Positions 22,357-30,133 of a stretch of DNA of 64,000 nt are shown here, in pieces. The stretch lies in contig NZ_JBCDMV010000011.1 of NCBI RefSeq assembly GCF_038433135.1, positions 24,356 through 88,355 on the forward strand. Direction: 5' to 3'. A model generated the notes under the pieces. That model was not told where the DNA came from, did not search any database, and saw only the letters and a list, made by a program, of their open reading frames with translations. This stretch comes from Luteococcus sp038433135. Lineage in GTDB: Bacteria > Actinomycetota > Actinomycetes > Propionibacteriales > Propionibacteriaceae. The first letter of the stretch is position 1, and each line of letters begins with the position of its first letter. The translations under genes were made by a program, and so were the position numbers.

Positions 22357-24768
22357 TTGTCACTCAAGGAAAGTGCGCCGCCGGGAGGCGCCCAACCCGT
22401 CCCGCGCACCACCGGCCACCGGATGTCCAGCCGGGATCGCCGCTGGTGGATCGCCCTGGCCACCGTCGTCCTGGGCTCCTTCGTCGTGCTGCTCTACATG
22501 GGCATGCGGATCGACCACTCCAAGCCACCGATCCCCACCAGCGTGGTGGCCGCCGACGGCACCGAGCTGATCAGCAAGGGCGAGATCATGGACGGCCAGC
22601 GCGTCTGGCAGTCCATCGGCGGCCAGCAGGTGGGTTCGATCTGGGGCCATGGCGCCTACGTCGCCCCGGACTGGACGGCCGACTGGCTGCACCGCGAATC
22701 CACCTTCCTGCTGGACGGCTACGCCAAGGCCGATGGCGCCAAGGACTACGCCAGCCTCGACGCGGAGAAGCAGGCCGCCCTGCAGGCCCGGCTCAAGAAG
22801 GCCATGCGAACCAATACCTATGACTCCCGGACCGGCACCATCACCCTGGCGCCCGGCCGTGAAGCGGCCTTCAAGGCCAACTCCGCCCACTATGCGGACA
22901 TCTTCGCCAACGGCCACGAGCCCTACGCCATCGCCAAGGGCGCCGTGAAGGATCCCGAGGCCATGAAGAAGATGAATGCCTTCTTCTGGTGGTCCAGCTG
23001 GGCCGCCTCCACCGACCGCATGGACGGCAGTGAGTCCTACACCGCCAACTGGCCGCATGAACCCCTGGTGGGCAATGCCCCCACCACCACCAATGTGCTG
23101 TGGAGCATCATCAGCTTCATCCTCTTGCTGGGTGGCATCTCCGGCATGGTCTGGTACCACAACCTGCATGACGAGGACGAGGTGACCGACGAGGCACCCG
23201 TCAACGACCCGCTGCTGGGCTACCAGGCCACCCCGTCGCAGAAGGCCACGCTGAAGTACTTCTTCGTCGTCGGCGGCCTCTTCCTGCTGCAGATCGCCAT
23301 GGGCATCCTGTCCGCCCACTACGGCGTCGAGGGTGGTTCCCTGTACGGCATCCCGATCGACAAGATCCTGCCCTACACCGTCGTGCGCACCTGGCACACC
23401 CAGTTGGGCATCCTGTGGATCGCGACGGCCTGGCTGGCCACCGGCCTGTACGTCGCGCCCGCCGTGGGTGGCCGCGAGCCCAAGCTGCAGAAGCTGGGCG
23501 TCAACGTGCTCTTCTACGCGCTCGTGCTGGTGGTGCTGGGCTCCATGCTCGGCGAATGGCTGTCCATCCGCGGCTCCCTGGGCTACGGCACCGAACTGAG
23601 CTGGTGGCTGGGCACCACCGGCATGGAATACCTGGACCTGGCCCGTCTCTGGCAGATCGGGCTGTTCATCGGCCTGTTCCTCTGGTTCTTCCTGATGGCC
23701 CGCGGCATGTGGCCGGCGATCGGCCGCGCCAAGCAGCAGGGCCGGGTGGAGCCCACCGACGAGGCTCCGCTGCAGTCCGGCTCCCAACGCACCCTGGTGG
23801 CCATGCTGCTGATGAGCTGCCTGGCGATCGCCTCCTTCTTCGGCGCCGCCTTCGGGATGGGCCACGACACCCACCTGTCGATCACCGAGTACTGGCGCTG
23901 GTGGGTGGTGCACCTGTGGGTGGAGGGCTTCTTCGAGGTCTTCGCCACCGTGGTGATCGCCTTCCTGTTCAGCCGGCTGCGGCTGGTCCGTCCTGCCGTC
24001 GCGGCGACGGCCACCATCTCGTCGACGACGATCTTCCTGTTCGGCGGCATCATCGGCACCGGACACCACCTCTACTTCTCCGGTTCCGACGACGTGGTGA
24101 TGGCGCTGTCCGCCGCCTTCAGCGCGCTCGAGGTGGTGCCGCTGGCCCTGATCGGCTTCGAGGCCATCCGCAACCTGCGGATCCTCAAGGTCAGCGAATG
24201 GGTGGCCGGCTACAAGTGGGCCATCTACTTCTTCGTCTCCGTCTCCTTCTGGAACATGCTGGGCGCCGGCGTCTTCGGCTTCCTGATCAACCCGCCGATC
24301 TCGCTGTTCTACGTCCAGGGCCTGAACCTCACCCCGCTGCACGCCCACACCGCCCTGTTCGGGGTCTACGGCATGCTCGGGATCGGCCTGATGCTGTTCT
24401 GCGTGCGCAGCCTGATGCCCGGCCGGGAGTGGAATGAGCGCTGGATCAAGTGGGGCTTCTGGCTGATGAATGGCGGCCTGCTGGCGATGAGCCTGCTCAG
24501 CCTGCTGCCGCTGGGTCTGGCGCAGGCCTGGGCCAGCATCTCGGTGGGAACCTGGTGGGCCCGCAGCGCGGACTTCCTGTACACCCCGACACTGACCGTG
24601 CTGCGTTGGATGCGCACCCCCGGCGACATCCTGTTCGCCCTGGGTGCGCTCTCGATCGGGCTGTTCATGGTGGGCCTGCTGACCGGCCACTCCTACCGCA
24701 GCCACGAGCCGATCCACCGGGCCGGACGACTGGAGGCGGACCCGCTGGAGGAGGACCAGCTGGTCTGA
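22357..24768 (+). CDS. norB: Quinol-dependent nitric oxide reductase (qNOR)
   Basis: An 803-residue membrane protein of the haem-copper oxidase superfamily. It reduces two NO to N2O using menaquinol. The N-terminal extension with the extracytoplasmic domain (residues ~30-270, e.g. IMDGQRVWQSIGGQQVGSIW) is characteristic of the single-subunit qNOR, which carries a fused cytochrome-c-like region in place of NorC. The catalytic subunit follows with 12 helices and the metal-ligand histidines in TWHTQLGILW, HLWVEGFFEVF (also holding the conserved glutamates) and GTGHHLYF. The start is the TTG at 22357, because AAAGGGGA lies six bases upstream; the in-frame ATG at 22423 has no ribosome binding site. 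No partner gene adjoins. Detoxification of NO or denitrification without other steps seen here. Confidence 0.93.
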   Translation: MSLKESAPPGGAQPVPRTTGHRMSSRDRRWWIALATVVLGSFVVLLYMGMRIDHSKPPIPTSVVAADGTELISKGEIMDGQRVWQSIGGQQVGSIWGHGAYVAPDWTADWLHRESTFLLDGYAKADGAKDYASLDAEKQAALQARLKKAMRTNTYDSRTGTITLAPGREAAFKANSAHYADIFANGHEPYAIAKGAVKDPEAMKKMNAFFWWSSWAASTDRMDGSESYTANWPHEPLVGNAPTTTNVLWSIISFILLLGGISGMVWYHNLHDEDEVTDEAPVNDPLLGYQATPSQKATLKYFFVVGGLFLLQIAMGILSAHYGVEGGSLYGIPIDKILPYTVVRTWHTQLGILWIATAWLATGLYVAPAVGGREPKLQKLGVNVLFYALVLVVLGSMLGEWLSIRGSLGYGTELSWWLGTTGMEYLDLARLWQIGLFIGLFLWFFLMARGMWPAIGRAKQQGRVEPTDEAPLQSGSQRTLVAMLLMSCLAIASFFGAAFGMGHDTHLSITEYWRWWVVHLWVEGFFEVFATVVIAFLFSRLRLVRPAVAATATISSTTIFLFGGIIGTGHHLYFSGSDDVVMALSAAFSALEVVPLALIGFEAIRNLRILKVSEWVAGYKWAIYFFVSVSFWNMLGAGVFGFLINPPISLFYVQGLNLTPLHAHTALFGVYGMLGIGLMLFCVRSLMPGREWNERWIKWGFWLMNGGLLAMSLLSLLPLGLAQAWASISVGTWWARSADFLYTPTLTVLRWMRTPGDILFALGALSIGLFMVGLLTGHSYRSHEPIHRAGRLEADPLEEDQLV

Positions 24769-24798
24769 ATTCCTCCTCCTAGTCCGGAGGGGTTTTCA

Positions 24799-24834
24799 CG
24801 ACGAGGGGTGGGGCTTCGGCCCCGCCCCTCGTCG
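24799..24834 (+). terminator. Rho-independent terminator of norB
   Basis: CGACGAGGGGTGGGGC (24799-24814) and its complement GCCCCGCCCCTCGTCG (24819-24834) form a long stem with a TTCG tetraloop; one wobble pair. Confidence 0.8.
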
Positions 24835-24980
24835 GCATTCGCCGAGGCTGAGGATGTCTCAGCGAACCCTTGTCGAATTAACACCGGATCTGGTCTGAAG
24901 TACCCCTTGGGCGGGGGTTGGATGGACCTGTCACCCGCTGAGGGTCCCGGGTCGCGGGTGATGACGTCGAAGGGGAAGCA

Positions 24981-26366
24981 ATGTTCAGCTCAGTCCGCAA
25001 GGGCCTCAACCGGGCCCTGGCCACCACGCTCACCACCGTCATGCTCGGCGGCGGTTTGTTGGGTCTTGGTTCCGGACAGCACAGTGCCGAGGCCGCCGGT
25101 GCCACCCACTCCTACCTGGTGAACGCCCGCACCCCCCAGCAGACCGCCGCCGCCCAGGCCGCCGCCGTGAAGGCCGGCGGCAAGGTGGTGCAGAGCTGGC
25201 CGCAGATCGGCGTGATCGTGGTGCGCTCCACCAACCCCAACTACCTGAGGTCGTTGAGCCGGCAGCGCAACAAGGCCGTCCTCTCCGCGGGCGACGCGCG
25301 GATGGAGGCCGCGCGAGAGAAGGCCGTGACCGGCCGTTCCGTCGCGGTCCCCGCGACCGTGCGCAAGGTGACCTCCGCCACTTCCCCCAGCGCCTCGCGA
25401 GCCAAGACCGACCCGATGGCCAGGAAGCAGGCACATCTGGGGGTCGTCCGCGCCACCTCCGCGCAGCAGCTGACCCTCGGTTCCCGCTCCGTCGTCGTGG
25501 GCGTGCTGGACACCGGCATCGACGACCGCCACCCCGACCTGAAGGCCAATTTCAGCCGGGCCGACTCGATCGACTGCACCGCTGGTGGCCGGCCGAACAC
25601 CGCGAACCAGGCCTGGCGGGGCAACGACAGCCACGGCACCCACGTCGCCGGCACCATCGCCGCCGCCCGGAATGGCTACGGCGTCACCGGCGTCGCCCCC
25701 AATGTGAAGGTCGCCTCGGTGAAGGTGGTCAACTCCGCGGGCGAGAGCTTCCCCGAGTACCTGGTCTGCGGCTTCATGTGGTCCGGGATGCGACAGCTGA
25801 CCGTCACCAACACCTCGCTCAACCTCTTCGACCTGTGGTGCGGCGAGCTGGGGATCACCGGCCCGGCCCGGCTCTCCGTGACCCGCGCGATCAACTACGC
25901 CGCCGGCCGCGGCGTGCTGCACGTCTCGTCTGCCGGCAATGCCGGGATGGACGTCAGCTGGCAGCGCGGCGAGACCTGCCACGACCCGGTGGCCGAGAGC
26001 CCCAATGTGCTGCACGTGGCCTCCGTGACCAACAAGGGCCGACTGAGCGAGTTCTCCAGTTATGGCCGACGCATGGTGGACATCGCGGCGCCCGGCGAGG
26101 GCGTGCTCTCCGACTCCACCGGCCGCGGCTTCGAGAAGCGCACCGGCACCTCCCAGGCCGCCCCGCAGGTAGCCGGCACGTTGGCGCTGATGAAGTCCCG
26201 CAAGCCGTCGGCCAGCAACACCCGACTGGTCAGCACCCTGCGCAAGACCACCAAGGCCGTGCTGCTGCGCACCGTCGGCCCCGACTGCCGGGGCACTGCC
26301 CGAAACAACAGCTGCACCGGCGCCGGCCAGCTGGACAGCTACGCCGCGGTCAAGGCGATCCGCTGA
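24981..26366 (+). CDS. Secreted subtilisin-like serine protease (S8)
   Basis: A 461-residue S8 peptidase. The N-terminal signal is basic MFSSVRKGLNRALA, hydrophobic TTVMLGGGLLGLG and a cleavage region near SAEAAGA. The propeptide runs to about residue 140. The catalytic triad is complete: Asp in VVGVLDTGIDDRHPD near 178, His in GNDSHGTHVAGT near 219, Ser in TGTSQAAPQVAG near 393. The oxyanion Asn is in HVSSAGNAGMD. The C-terminus has two Cys pairs (DCRGTARNNSCTG) that may form a disulfide. No anchor is seen, so it should be free in the medium. Ribosome binding site GAAGGGGAAGC. Neighbours are norB and a tRNA, which gives no functional hint. Confidence 0.93.
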   Translation: MFSSVRKGLNRALATTLTTVMLGGGLLGLGSGQHSAEAAGATHSYLVNARTPQQTAAAQAAAVKAGGKVVQSWPQIGVIVVRSTNPNYLRSLSRQRNKAVLSAGDARMEAAREKAVTGRSVAVPATVRKVTSATSPSASRAKTDPMARKQAHLGVVRATSAQQLTLGSRSVVVGVLDTGIDDRHPDLKANFSRADSIDCTAGGRPNTANQAWRGNDSHGTHVAGTIAAARNGYGVTGVAPNVKVASVKVVNSAGESFPEYLVCGFMWSGMRQLTVTNTSLNLFDLWCGELGITGPARLSVTRAINYAAGRGVLHVSSAGNAGMDVSWQRGETCHDPVAESPNVLHVASVTNKGRLSEFSSYGRRMVDIAAPGEGVLSDSTGRGFEKRTGTSQAAPQVAGTLALMKSRKPSASNTRLVSTLRKTTKAVLLRTVGPDCRGTARNNSCTGAGQLDSYAAVKAIR

Positions 26367-26383
26367 CCAGACGTCGCGTTCGA

Positions 26384-26414
26384 TTGGCCGCAGAACCCCG
26401 CCCCGCGTTATAGT
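26384..26414 (+). promoter_or_regulatory. Promoter of tRNA-Gly
   Basis: TATAGT at 26409-26414 is a good -10 box about 10 bp before the tRNA 5' end. A weak -35 (TTGGCC, 26384-26389) lies 19 bp upstream. Confidence 0.55.
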
Positions 26415-26424
26415 TGCTCTTCTT

Positions 26425-26498
26425 GCGGGTGTAGTTCAGTAGCAGAACACCCACCTTCCTGGTGGGAGAGCTTGGTGCAATTCCCGGCGCCCGCTCCA
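26425..26498 (+). tRNA. tRNA-Gly (anticodon UCC), non-canonical elbow
   Basis: A 74-nt tRNA with encoded CCA. Acceptor stem GCGGGTG pairs with CGCCCGC; D-stem GTTC/GAAC and anticodon stem CCCAC/GTGGG are perfect. The anticodon loop CTTCCTG gives UCC, which reads GGA. Three features are unusual: position 18 in the D-loop is A instead of G (loop AGTAGCA), position 55 is G instead of pseudouridine (T-loop TGCAATT), and the T-stem CTTGG/CCCGG has a T-C mismatch and a wobble at the bases where elongation factor Tu binds; position 37 is T instead of a purine. Staphylococcal non-proteinogenic tRNA-Gly used for peptidoglycan bridges share a UCC anticodon and altered positions 18-19 and 55. It has its own promoter and terminator. 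Confidence 0.85.
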
Positions 26499-26503
26499 AG
26501 ACT

Positions 26504-26537
26504 CAGGGCCTTGGCCATCCGGCCAGGGCCCTGTTTT
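26504..26537 (+). terminator. Rho-independent terminator of tRNA-Gly
   Basis: CAGGGCCTTGGCC (26504-26516) and GGCCAGGGCCCTG (26521-26533) pair around ATCC with one wobble, followed by TTTT. Confidence 0.85.
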
Positions 26538-26600
26538 CATGACTGACCTGCAGACTTCGGTCGGATGGCCGTCGGTCCTGGGCTCCGTAGGCTGGTTGGT

Positions 26601-27464
26601 GTGACCTTCCCCATTGCCACGCCCCGCCCGTCCCTGCCCCGACGCCTGTTCCGCTGGGCCGTGCGCCTGCTGCTGGCGGGGGCGGTACTGCTGGGGCTGC
26701 TGGCCGGGATGAGCTGGTACGAGGTGACCCACACCAAGGTCGCGAAATTGGAGCTGACCAGCAGCAAGATCACCGGGCGAGCGCTGCGCGTGCTGCAGAT
26801 CACGGACCTGCATGATCTGCAGTACACCAGTCAGCGCGATGACCTGATCACGATGGCGCGGACGCAGAATCCGGACCTGATCGCCCTGACCGGGGACTTC
26901 GTGAACACCAATACCCGCGACTTCGGCCGGCTCGACACCTGGTTCGGCCAACTGGAGGAGCTGAAGATCCCGATGTTTGCGGTGCCCGGCAACCACGACC
27001 ACTGGCAGGGCAACCTGCCCGGGCTGGAGAAGATGCTGACCAGCCACGGGGTGGCCGTGCTGGACGACCGGCACGTCCGCCTCGACGGCCCGTGGGGCGC
27101 GCTGGACGTGATCGGCACCGATGACTACTACACCCGGCGCGGGCGGCTGGCACTCGCGATGGACGGCACCCGGCCCGACGCGTACCAGCTGGTGCTGACC
27201 CACGCGCCGGAGATCCGGCGGGACCTGGCCGCGTCCACCGCCGATCTGGTGATCTGCGGCCACACCCACGGCGGACAGGTACGGATCCCCGGGGTGGGGG
27301 CCATCGTGGCGCCCGGCCAGCCCTACTTCCCGGACTATGACAAGGGGCTCTACGAGATCGGAAAGTCCAAGCTGTACATCGATTCCGGGGTGGGCCAGAC
27401 GGCACCGCTGCGCCTGTTCGACCAGTCCCAGATGACCCTGATCGCCATCAGACCCACCCGCTGA
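26601..27464 (+). CDS. Membrane-anchored metallophosphoesterase
   Basis: A 287-residue protein of the calcineurin-like phosphoesterase family. An N-terminal membrane anchor (about residues 15-40) leads to the catalytic domain with all metal-binding motifs: ITDLHD (Asp-x-His) near 65, GDFVN near 95, GNHDH near 125 and GHTHGGQVRIPG near 222. Relatives (YkuE/YpbG type) hydrolyse UDP-2,3-diacylglucosamine or other lipids or act on cell-wall phosphates; the substrate is unknown. The start is GTG 26601, because the -10 box TAGGCT ends 7 bases before it and there is no ribosome binding site, which fits leaderless transcription; a longer start at 26565 is less likely. Confidence 0.82.
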   Translation: MTFPIATPRPSLPRRLFRWAVRLLLAGAVLLGLLAGMSWYEVTHTKVAKLELTSSKITGRALRVLQITDLHDLQYTSQRDDLITMARTQNPDLIALTGDFVNTNTRDFGRLDTWFGQLEELKIPMFAVPGNHDHWQGNLPGLEKMLTSHGVAVLDDRHVRLDGPWGALDVIGTDDYYTRRGRLALAMDGTRPDAYQLVLTHAPEIRRDLAASTADLVICGHTHGGQVRIPGVGAIVAPGQPYFPDYDKGLYEIGKSKLYIDSGVGQTAPLRLFDQSQMTLIAIRPTR

Positions 27465-27521
27465 GCCATTCCCCGGGCAGGGCCACCAATTTCTGTCGGT
27501 GGCGAATGCTAGGTTCCCTGC

Positions 27522-29558
27522 ATGGCACGAATCGGCTTCATCTCGCTGCACACTTCCCCGCTCGATTCGCCCGGCTCCAAGGACGCGGGCGGGATGAACG
27601 TCGTCGAGGTGCACCAGGCCAAGGCGCTGGCCGACCGGGGGCACGTCGTCGAGCTGGTCACTCGTCGGGACAACACGGAGCTGCCCGACGTGACCGAGAT
27701 CCACCCCGGGGTGACGGTCCGGCAGATCGTCGCCGGGCCCACCGAGCCGCTGGCCAAGAGCGCCCAGGATGAGTGGATCGACGACTTCTCCGCCGCGCTG
27801 GCCCGGCTGGAACCCTATGACGTCGTGCACTCGCAGCACTGGATGAGCGGGGTGGCGGCGCTGCCGGTCGCGAAGCGCTGGGGCGTGCCGCACGTGCAGA
27901 GCTTCCATTCGGTGGCGGCGCTGCCGGGTGATCCGCTGAGCGAGGGCGAGCCGCCCGAATCGCCCGGACGCAATGCCGGGGAACGACTGATCGCGCGCGA
28001 GTCGGATCTGGTGATCGCCGTCAGCCAGTACGAGGCGAAGACCATCGTCGAGCGTTGCGGGGCCGATCCGGAACGCGTCATGGTGGTGCACCCCGGGGTG
28101 GACACGGAGCTCTTCCACCCGCTGGACGACGACTGCCGCCGGTGGAACCCGGAGCTGAACAGCCCGGACGAGCCGCCGCAGTTCGGCCCGGTCTGCGTCG
28201 CCCCCAATCCCAATGGCTACCTGCTCTTTGCCGCCCGGCTGCAGCCGCTGAAGGCGCCCGATCTGGCGCTGGTGGCGGTGGCCGGCATCCCCGACGAGCT
28301 CCGCCCCACGCTGGTGATCGCCGGCGAGGCCAGCCAGGATTTCGCCAGCTACCGCGACGAACTGATCGACCTGAGCCAGAACCTGGGGATCGCCCACCAG
28401 ACCTGTTGGCTGGGATCCCAGACCCGGGAGGATCTGGCCCGACTGGTCCGAGGAGCCCGCGCGGTGCTGGTGCCGTCGTTCAGCGAGACCTTCGGGCTGA
28501 TCGCCCTGGAGGCCCAGGCCTGTGGCGTCGCCGTGGTCTCCGCCGATTCCGGCGGCCTGCGGGAGGCCGTGGCCGACCAGGAGACCGGCGTACTGGTGAC
28601 CGAGCGAAGCGCCGAGGCATGGACGTCGGTGTTGACCGATCTACTGCGTGCCCCGGACCGGTTGTGCGAACTGGGCCGGGCCGGCCGCCAGCGCGCCCTG
28701 GGCTTTGGTTGGGATGCGGTGGCCGGGCAGTTGGAGACCCATTACGAGTCGCTGGCCGGCAAGGGCCCCCTTGACAAAGCCTGTCCTGAGCCTGTCGAGG
28801 CCCCTCTCGCCCCGGCCGACCGCAGCATCCTGCAGGGTGTCACCCGGGTGCTCTTCTGCCACGCGCACCCCGACGACGAAACTCTCGCCACCGGAGCTCT
28901 GATCGCCCACCTGACCGGCCGCGGGATCGCCTGTGACCTGGTGACCGCGACCCGTGGCGAGATGGGCGAGGTGGTTCCCGGGCCGCTCAGCCACCTGGCC
29001 GGGACGCCGCAACTGGAGGCCCACCGGGAGGGTGAGCTGACCGGGGCGTTGCGGGAACTGGGCATCCAGCGGCACGTCTGGCTGGGCACCGAACCCGCCC
29101 GGGCCGATGCGCTGCCCACCCGGATCTACCGGGATTCGGGGATGGAGTGGATCCGCCCCGGTCTGGCCGGCTCCGCCGATGCCACCGACGAGCGCAGCTT
29201 CACCTTTGCCGACATCGATGATGCGGTGGCGGATCTGGCGAGCGCGATCAATGCCTGGCGGCCGGATCTGGTGGTCAGCTACGACGCCGAGGGCGGCTAC
29301 GGTCACCCCGACCACGTCCGGATGCACGAAGTGGCCGGGCGCGCCGCCCGCCAGCTGGGGGTGCCGTTCGCGGAGATCCGGCACCAGCCGGGCCCGTCCG
29401 TGGAATGGTTCGAGCTGCCGGAGACCCTGCCCGTCGTCGCGAAGGCGCTGCGACAGCACGCCACCCAGCTGACGGTGCAGCCCAATGGCACCGAGGTGGT
29501 GCATTCCGGCGGGCAGCGGGATCCGATCGTGACCGCCGTCGGACTCGCGGCCCACTGA
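27522..29558 (+). CDS. mshA: MshA-like glycosyltransferase fused to a PIG-L deacetylase (MshB-like)
   Basis: A 678-residue two-domain protein. Residues 1-415 are a GT4 glycosyltransferase with MshA hallmarks: SLHTSPLDSPGSKDAGGMNV at the start, GADPERVMVVHPGVDTELF near 184 and FSETFGLIALEAQACGV near 325. MshA joins GlcNAc to inositol-3-phosphate in mycothiol synthesis. Residues 436-678 are a PIG-L deacetylase domain with the Zn-binding AHPDDE and the third ligand in GYGHPDHVRMHE, like MshB, which removes the acetyl group of GlcNAc-inositol two steps later. The linker (about 417-427, LDKACPEPVEAP) is encoded by a dispersed repeat (28771-28800). The start ATG 27522 is leaderless (TAGGTT ends six bases before it). 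A fusion of these two mycothiol steps would be unusual; the deacetylase could instead act on another GlcNAc product. Confidence 0.8.
   Translation: MARIGFISLHTSPLDSPGSKDAGGMNVVEVHQAKALADRGHVVELVTRRDNTELPDVTEIHPGVTVRQIVAGPTEPLAKSAQDEWIDDFSAALARLEPYDVVHSQHWMSGVAALPVAKRWGVPHVQSFHSVAALPGDPLSEGEPPESPGRNAGERLIARESDLVIAVSQYEAKTIVERCGADPERVMVVHPGVDTELFHPLDDDCRRWNPELNSPDEPPQFGPVCVAPNPNGYLLFAARLQPLKAPDLALVAVAGIPDELRPTLVIAGEASQDFASYRDELIDLSQNLGIAHQTCWLGSQTREDLARLVRGARAVLVPSFSETFGLIALEAQACGVAVVSADSGGLREAVADQETGVLVTERSAEAWTSVLTDLLRAPDRLCELGRAGRQRALGFGWDAVAGQLETHYESLAGKGPLDKACPEPVEAPLAPADRSILQGVTRVLFCHAHPDDETLATGALIAHLTGRGIACDLVTATRGEMGEVVPGPLSHLAGTPQLEAHREGELTGALRELGIQRHVWLGTEPARADALPTRIYRDSGMEWIRPGLAGSADATDERSFTFADIDDAVADLASAINAWRPDLVVSYDAEGGYGHPDHVRMHEVAGRAARQLGVPFAEIRHQPGPSVEWFELPETLPVVAKALRQHATQLTVQPNGTEVVHSGGQRDPIVTAVGLAAH
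28771..28800. repeat. Dispersed PEPVEG-type repeat inside the MshA-PIG-L linker
   Basis: TTGACAAAGCCTGTCCTGAG followed by CCTGTCGAGG. This sequence, with its translation DKACPEPVE, is a dispersed element known from many bacterial genomes, where it occurs in frame within unrelated proteins. A partial copy (GAGCCTGTCGAGG) lies in the intergenic region at 15831-15843. Confidence 0.7.
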
Positions 29559-29575
29559 CCCGGGAGCGACCCGGA

Positions 29576-29614
29576 CACGGCAGGACCCCGGCCAGCTGGC
29601 CGGGGTCCGCCGTG
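29576..29614. terminator. Bidirectional terminator hairpin
   Basis: CACGGC and GGACCCCGGCC (29576-29593) pair with GGCCGGGGTCC and GCCGTG (29598-29614) around AGCT, with one bulged base. It lies between two convergent genes (stops 29558 and 29622). Confidence 0.7.
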
Positions 29615-29621
29615 GACAGGG

Positions 29622-30026
29622 TCAGCGGTGGCCGCGGATCCGCTTGTCCAGCAGGGTGTACAGGCTGACGGCGGCACCGGTGAAGGCCAGGCCTAGCGCC
29701 ACGTGCAGCCACTTCAGGCCGCCGCTGCCGCCGATCATCTCGCCCAGACCGGTCTGCAGGATGGCCAGCACCGGCAGGCTCAGCGAATGGAAGAACAGGC
29801 CCTTGGCGCTCGCGTCGGCCTTGCGGGTCTGGAAGGCGAAGAAGGCGGCGACGACGCTGGCCAGCAGGGTGAGGTAGCCGAAGCCGCTGTGCGCCTTGGC
29901 GATCGCGACGGAGTTGTACCCGGTGAGCATGGCGATGCCCAGGGCGAGCTGCACGAAGACCGAGGCGATGATCACCAGCGCGGTGGTCTTGAGGCGGGAA
30001 AGGGTGGGAGTGACGGTGGTAGCCAT
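29622..30026 (-). CDS. Four-helix membrane protein, unknown function
   Basis: A 134-residue protein with four predicted membrane helices (about 15-33, 45-65, 78-95, 105-123). Two histidines lie in helix-start positions with following Gly (KAHSGFGYLTL and KWLHVALGLAF), which resembles the haem-ligand layout of small cytochrome-b561 or CtaA-type halves, but the match is too weak to call a haem protein. ATG 30026 has a weak ribosome binding site. It is convergent with the MshA fusion and separated by a strong hairpin, and divergent from prs (107 bp). Confidence 0.6.
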   Translation of the reverse strand: MATTVTPTLSRLKTTALVIIASVFVQLALGIAMLTGYNSVAIAKAHSGFGYLTLLASVVAAFFAFQTRKADASAKGLFFHSLSLPVLAILQTGLGEMIGGSGGLKWLHVALGLAFTGAAVSLYTLLDKRIRGHR

Positions 30027-30133
30027 GCTCTGAGCCTACGGGATTCTCCGTCGGTGACGGTTCACCCTCCGCGGCCACCGGCGCGCGCCCGCGACGCTAG
30101 TCTGGTCCCACCACCACCCGCGGAAGGCACCTC

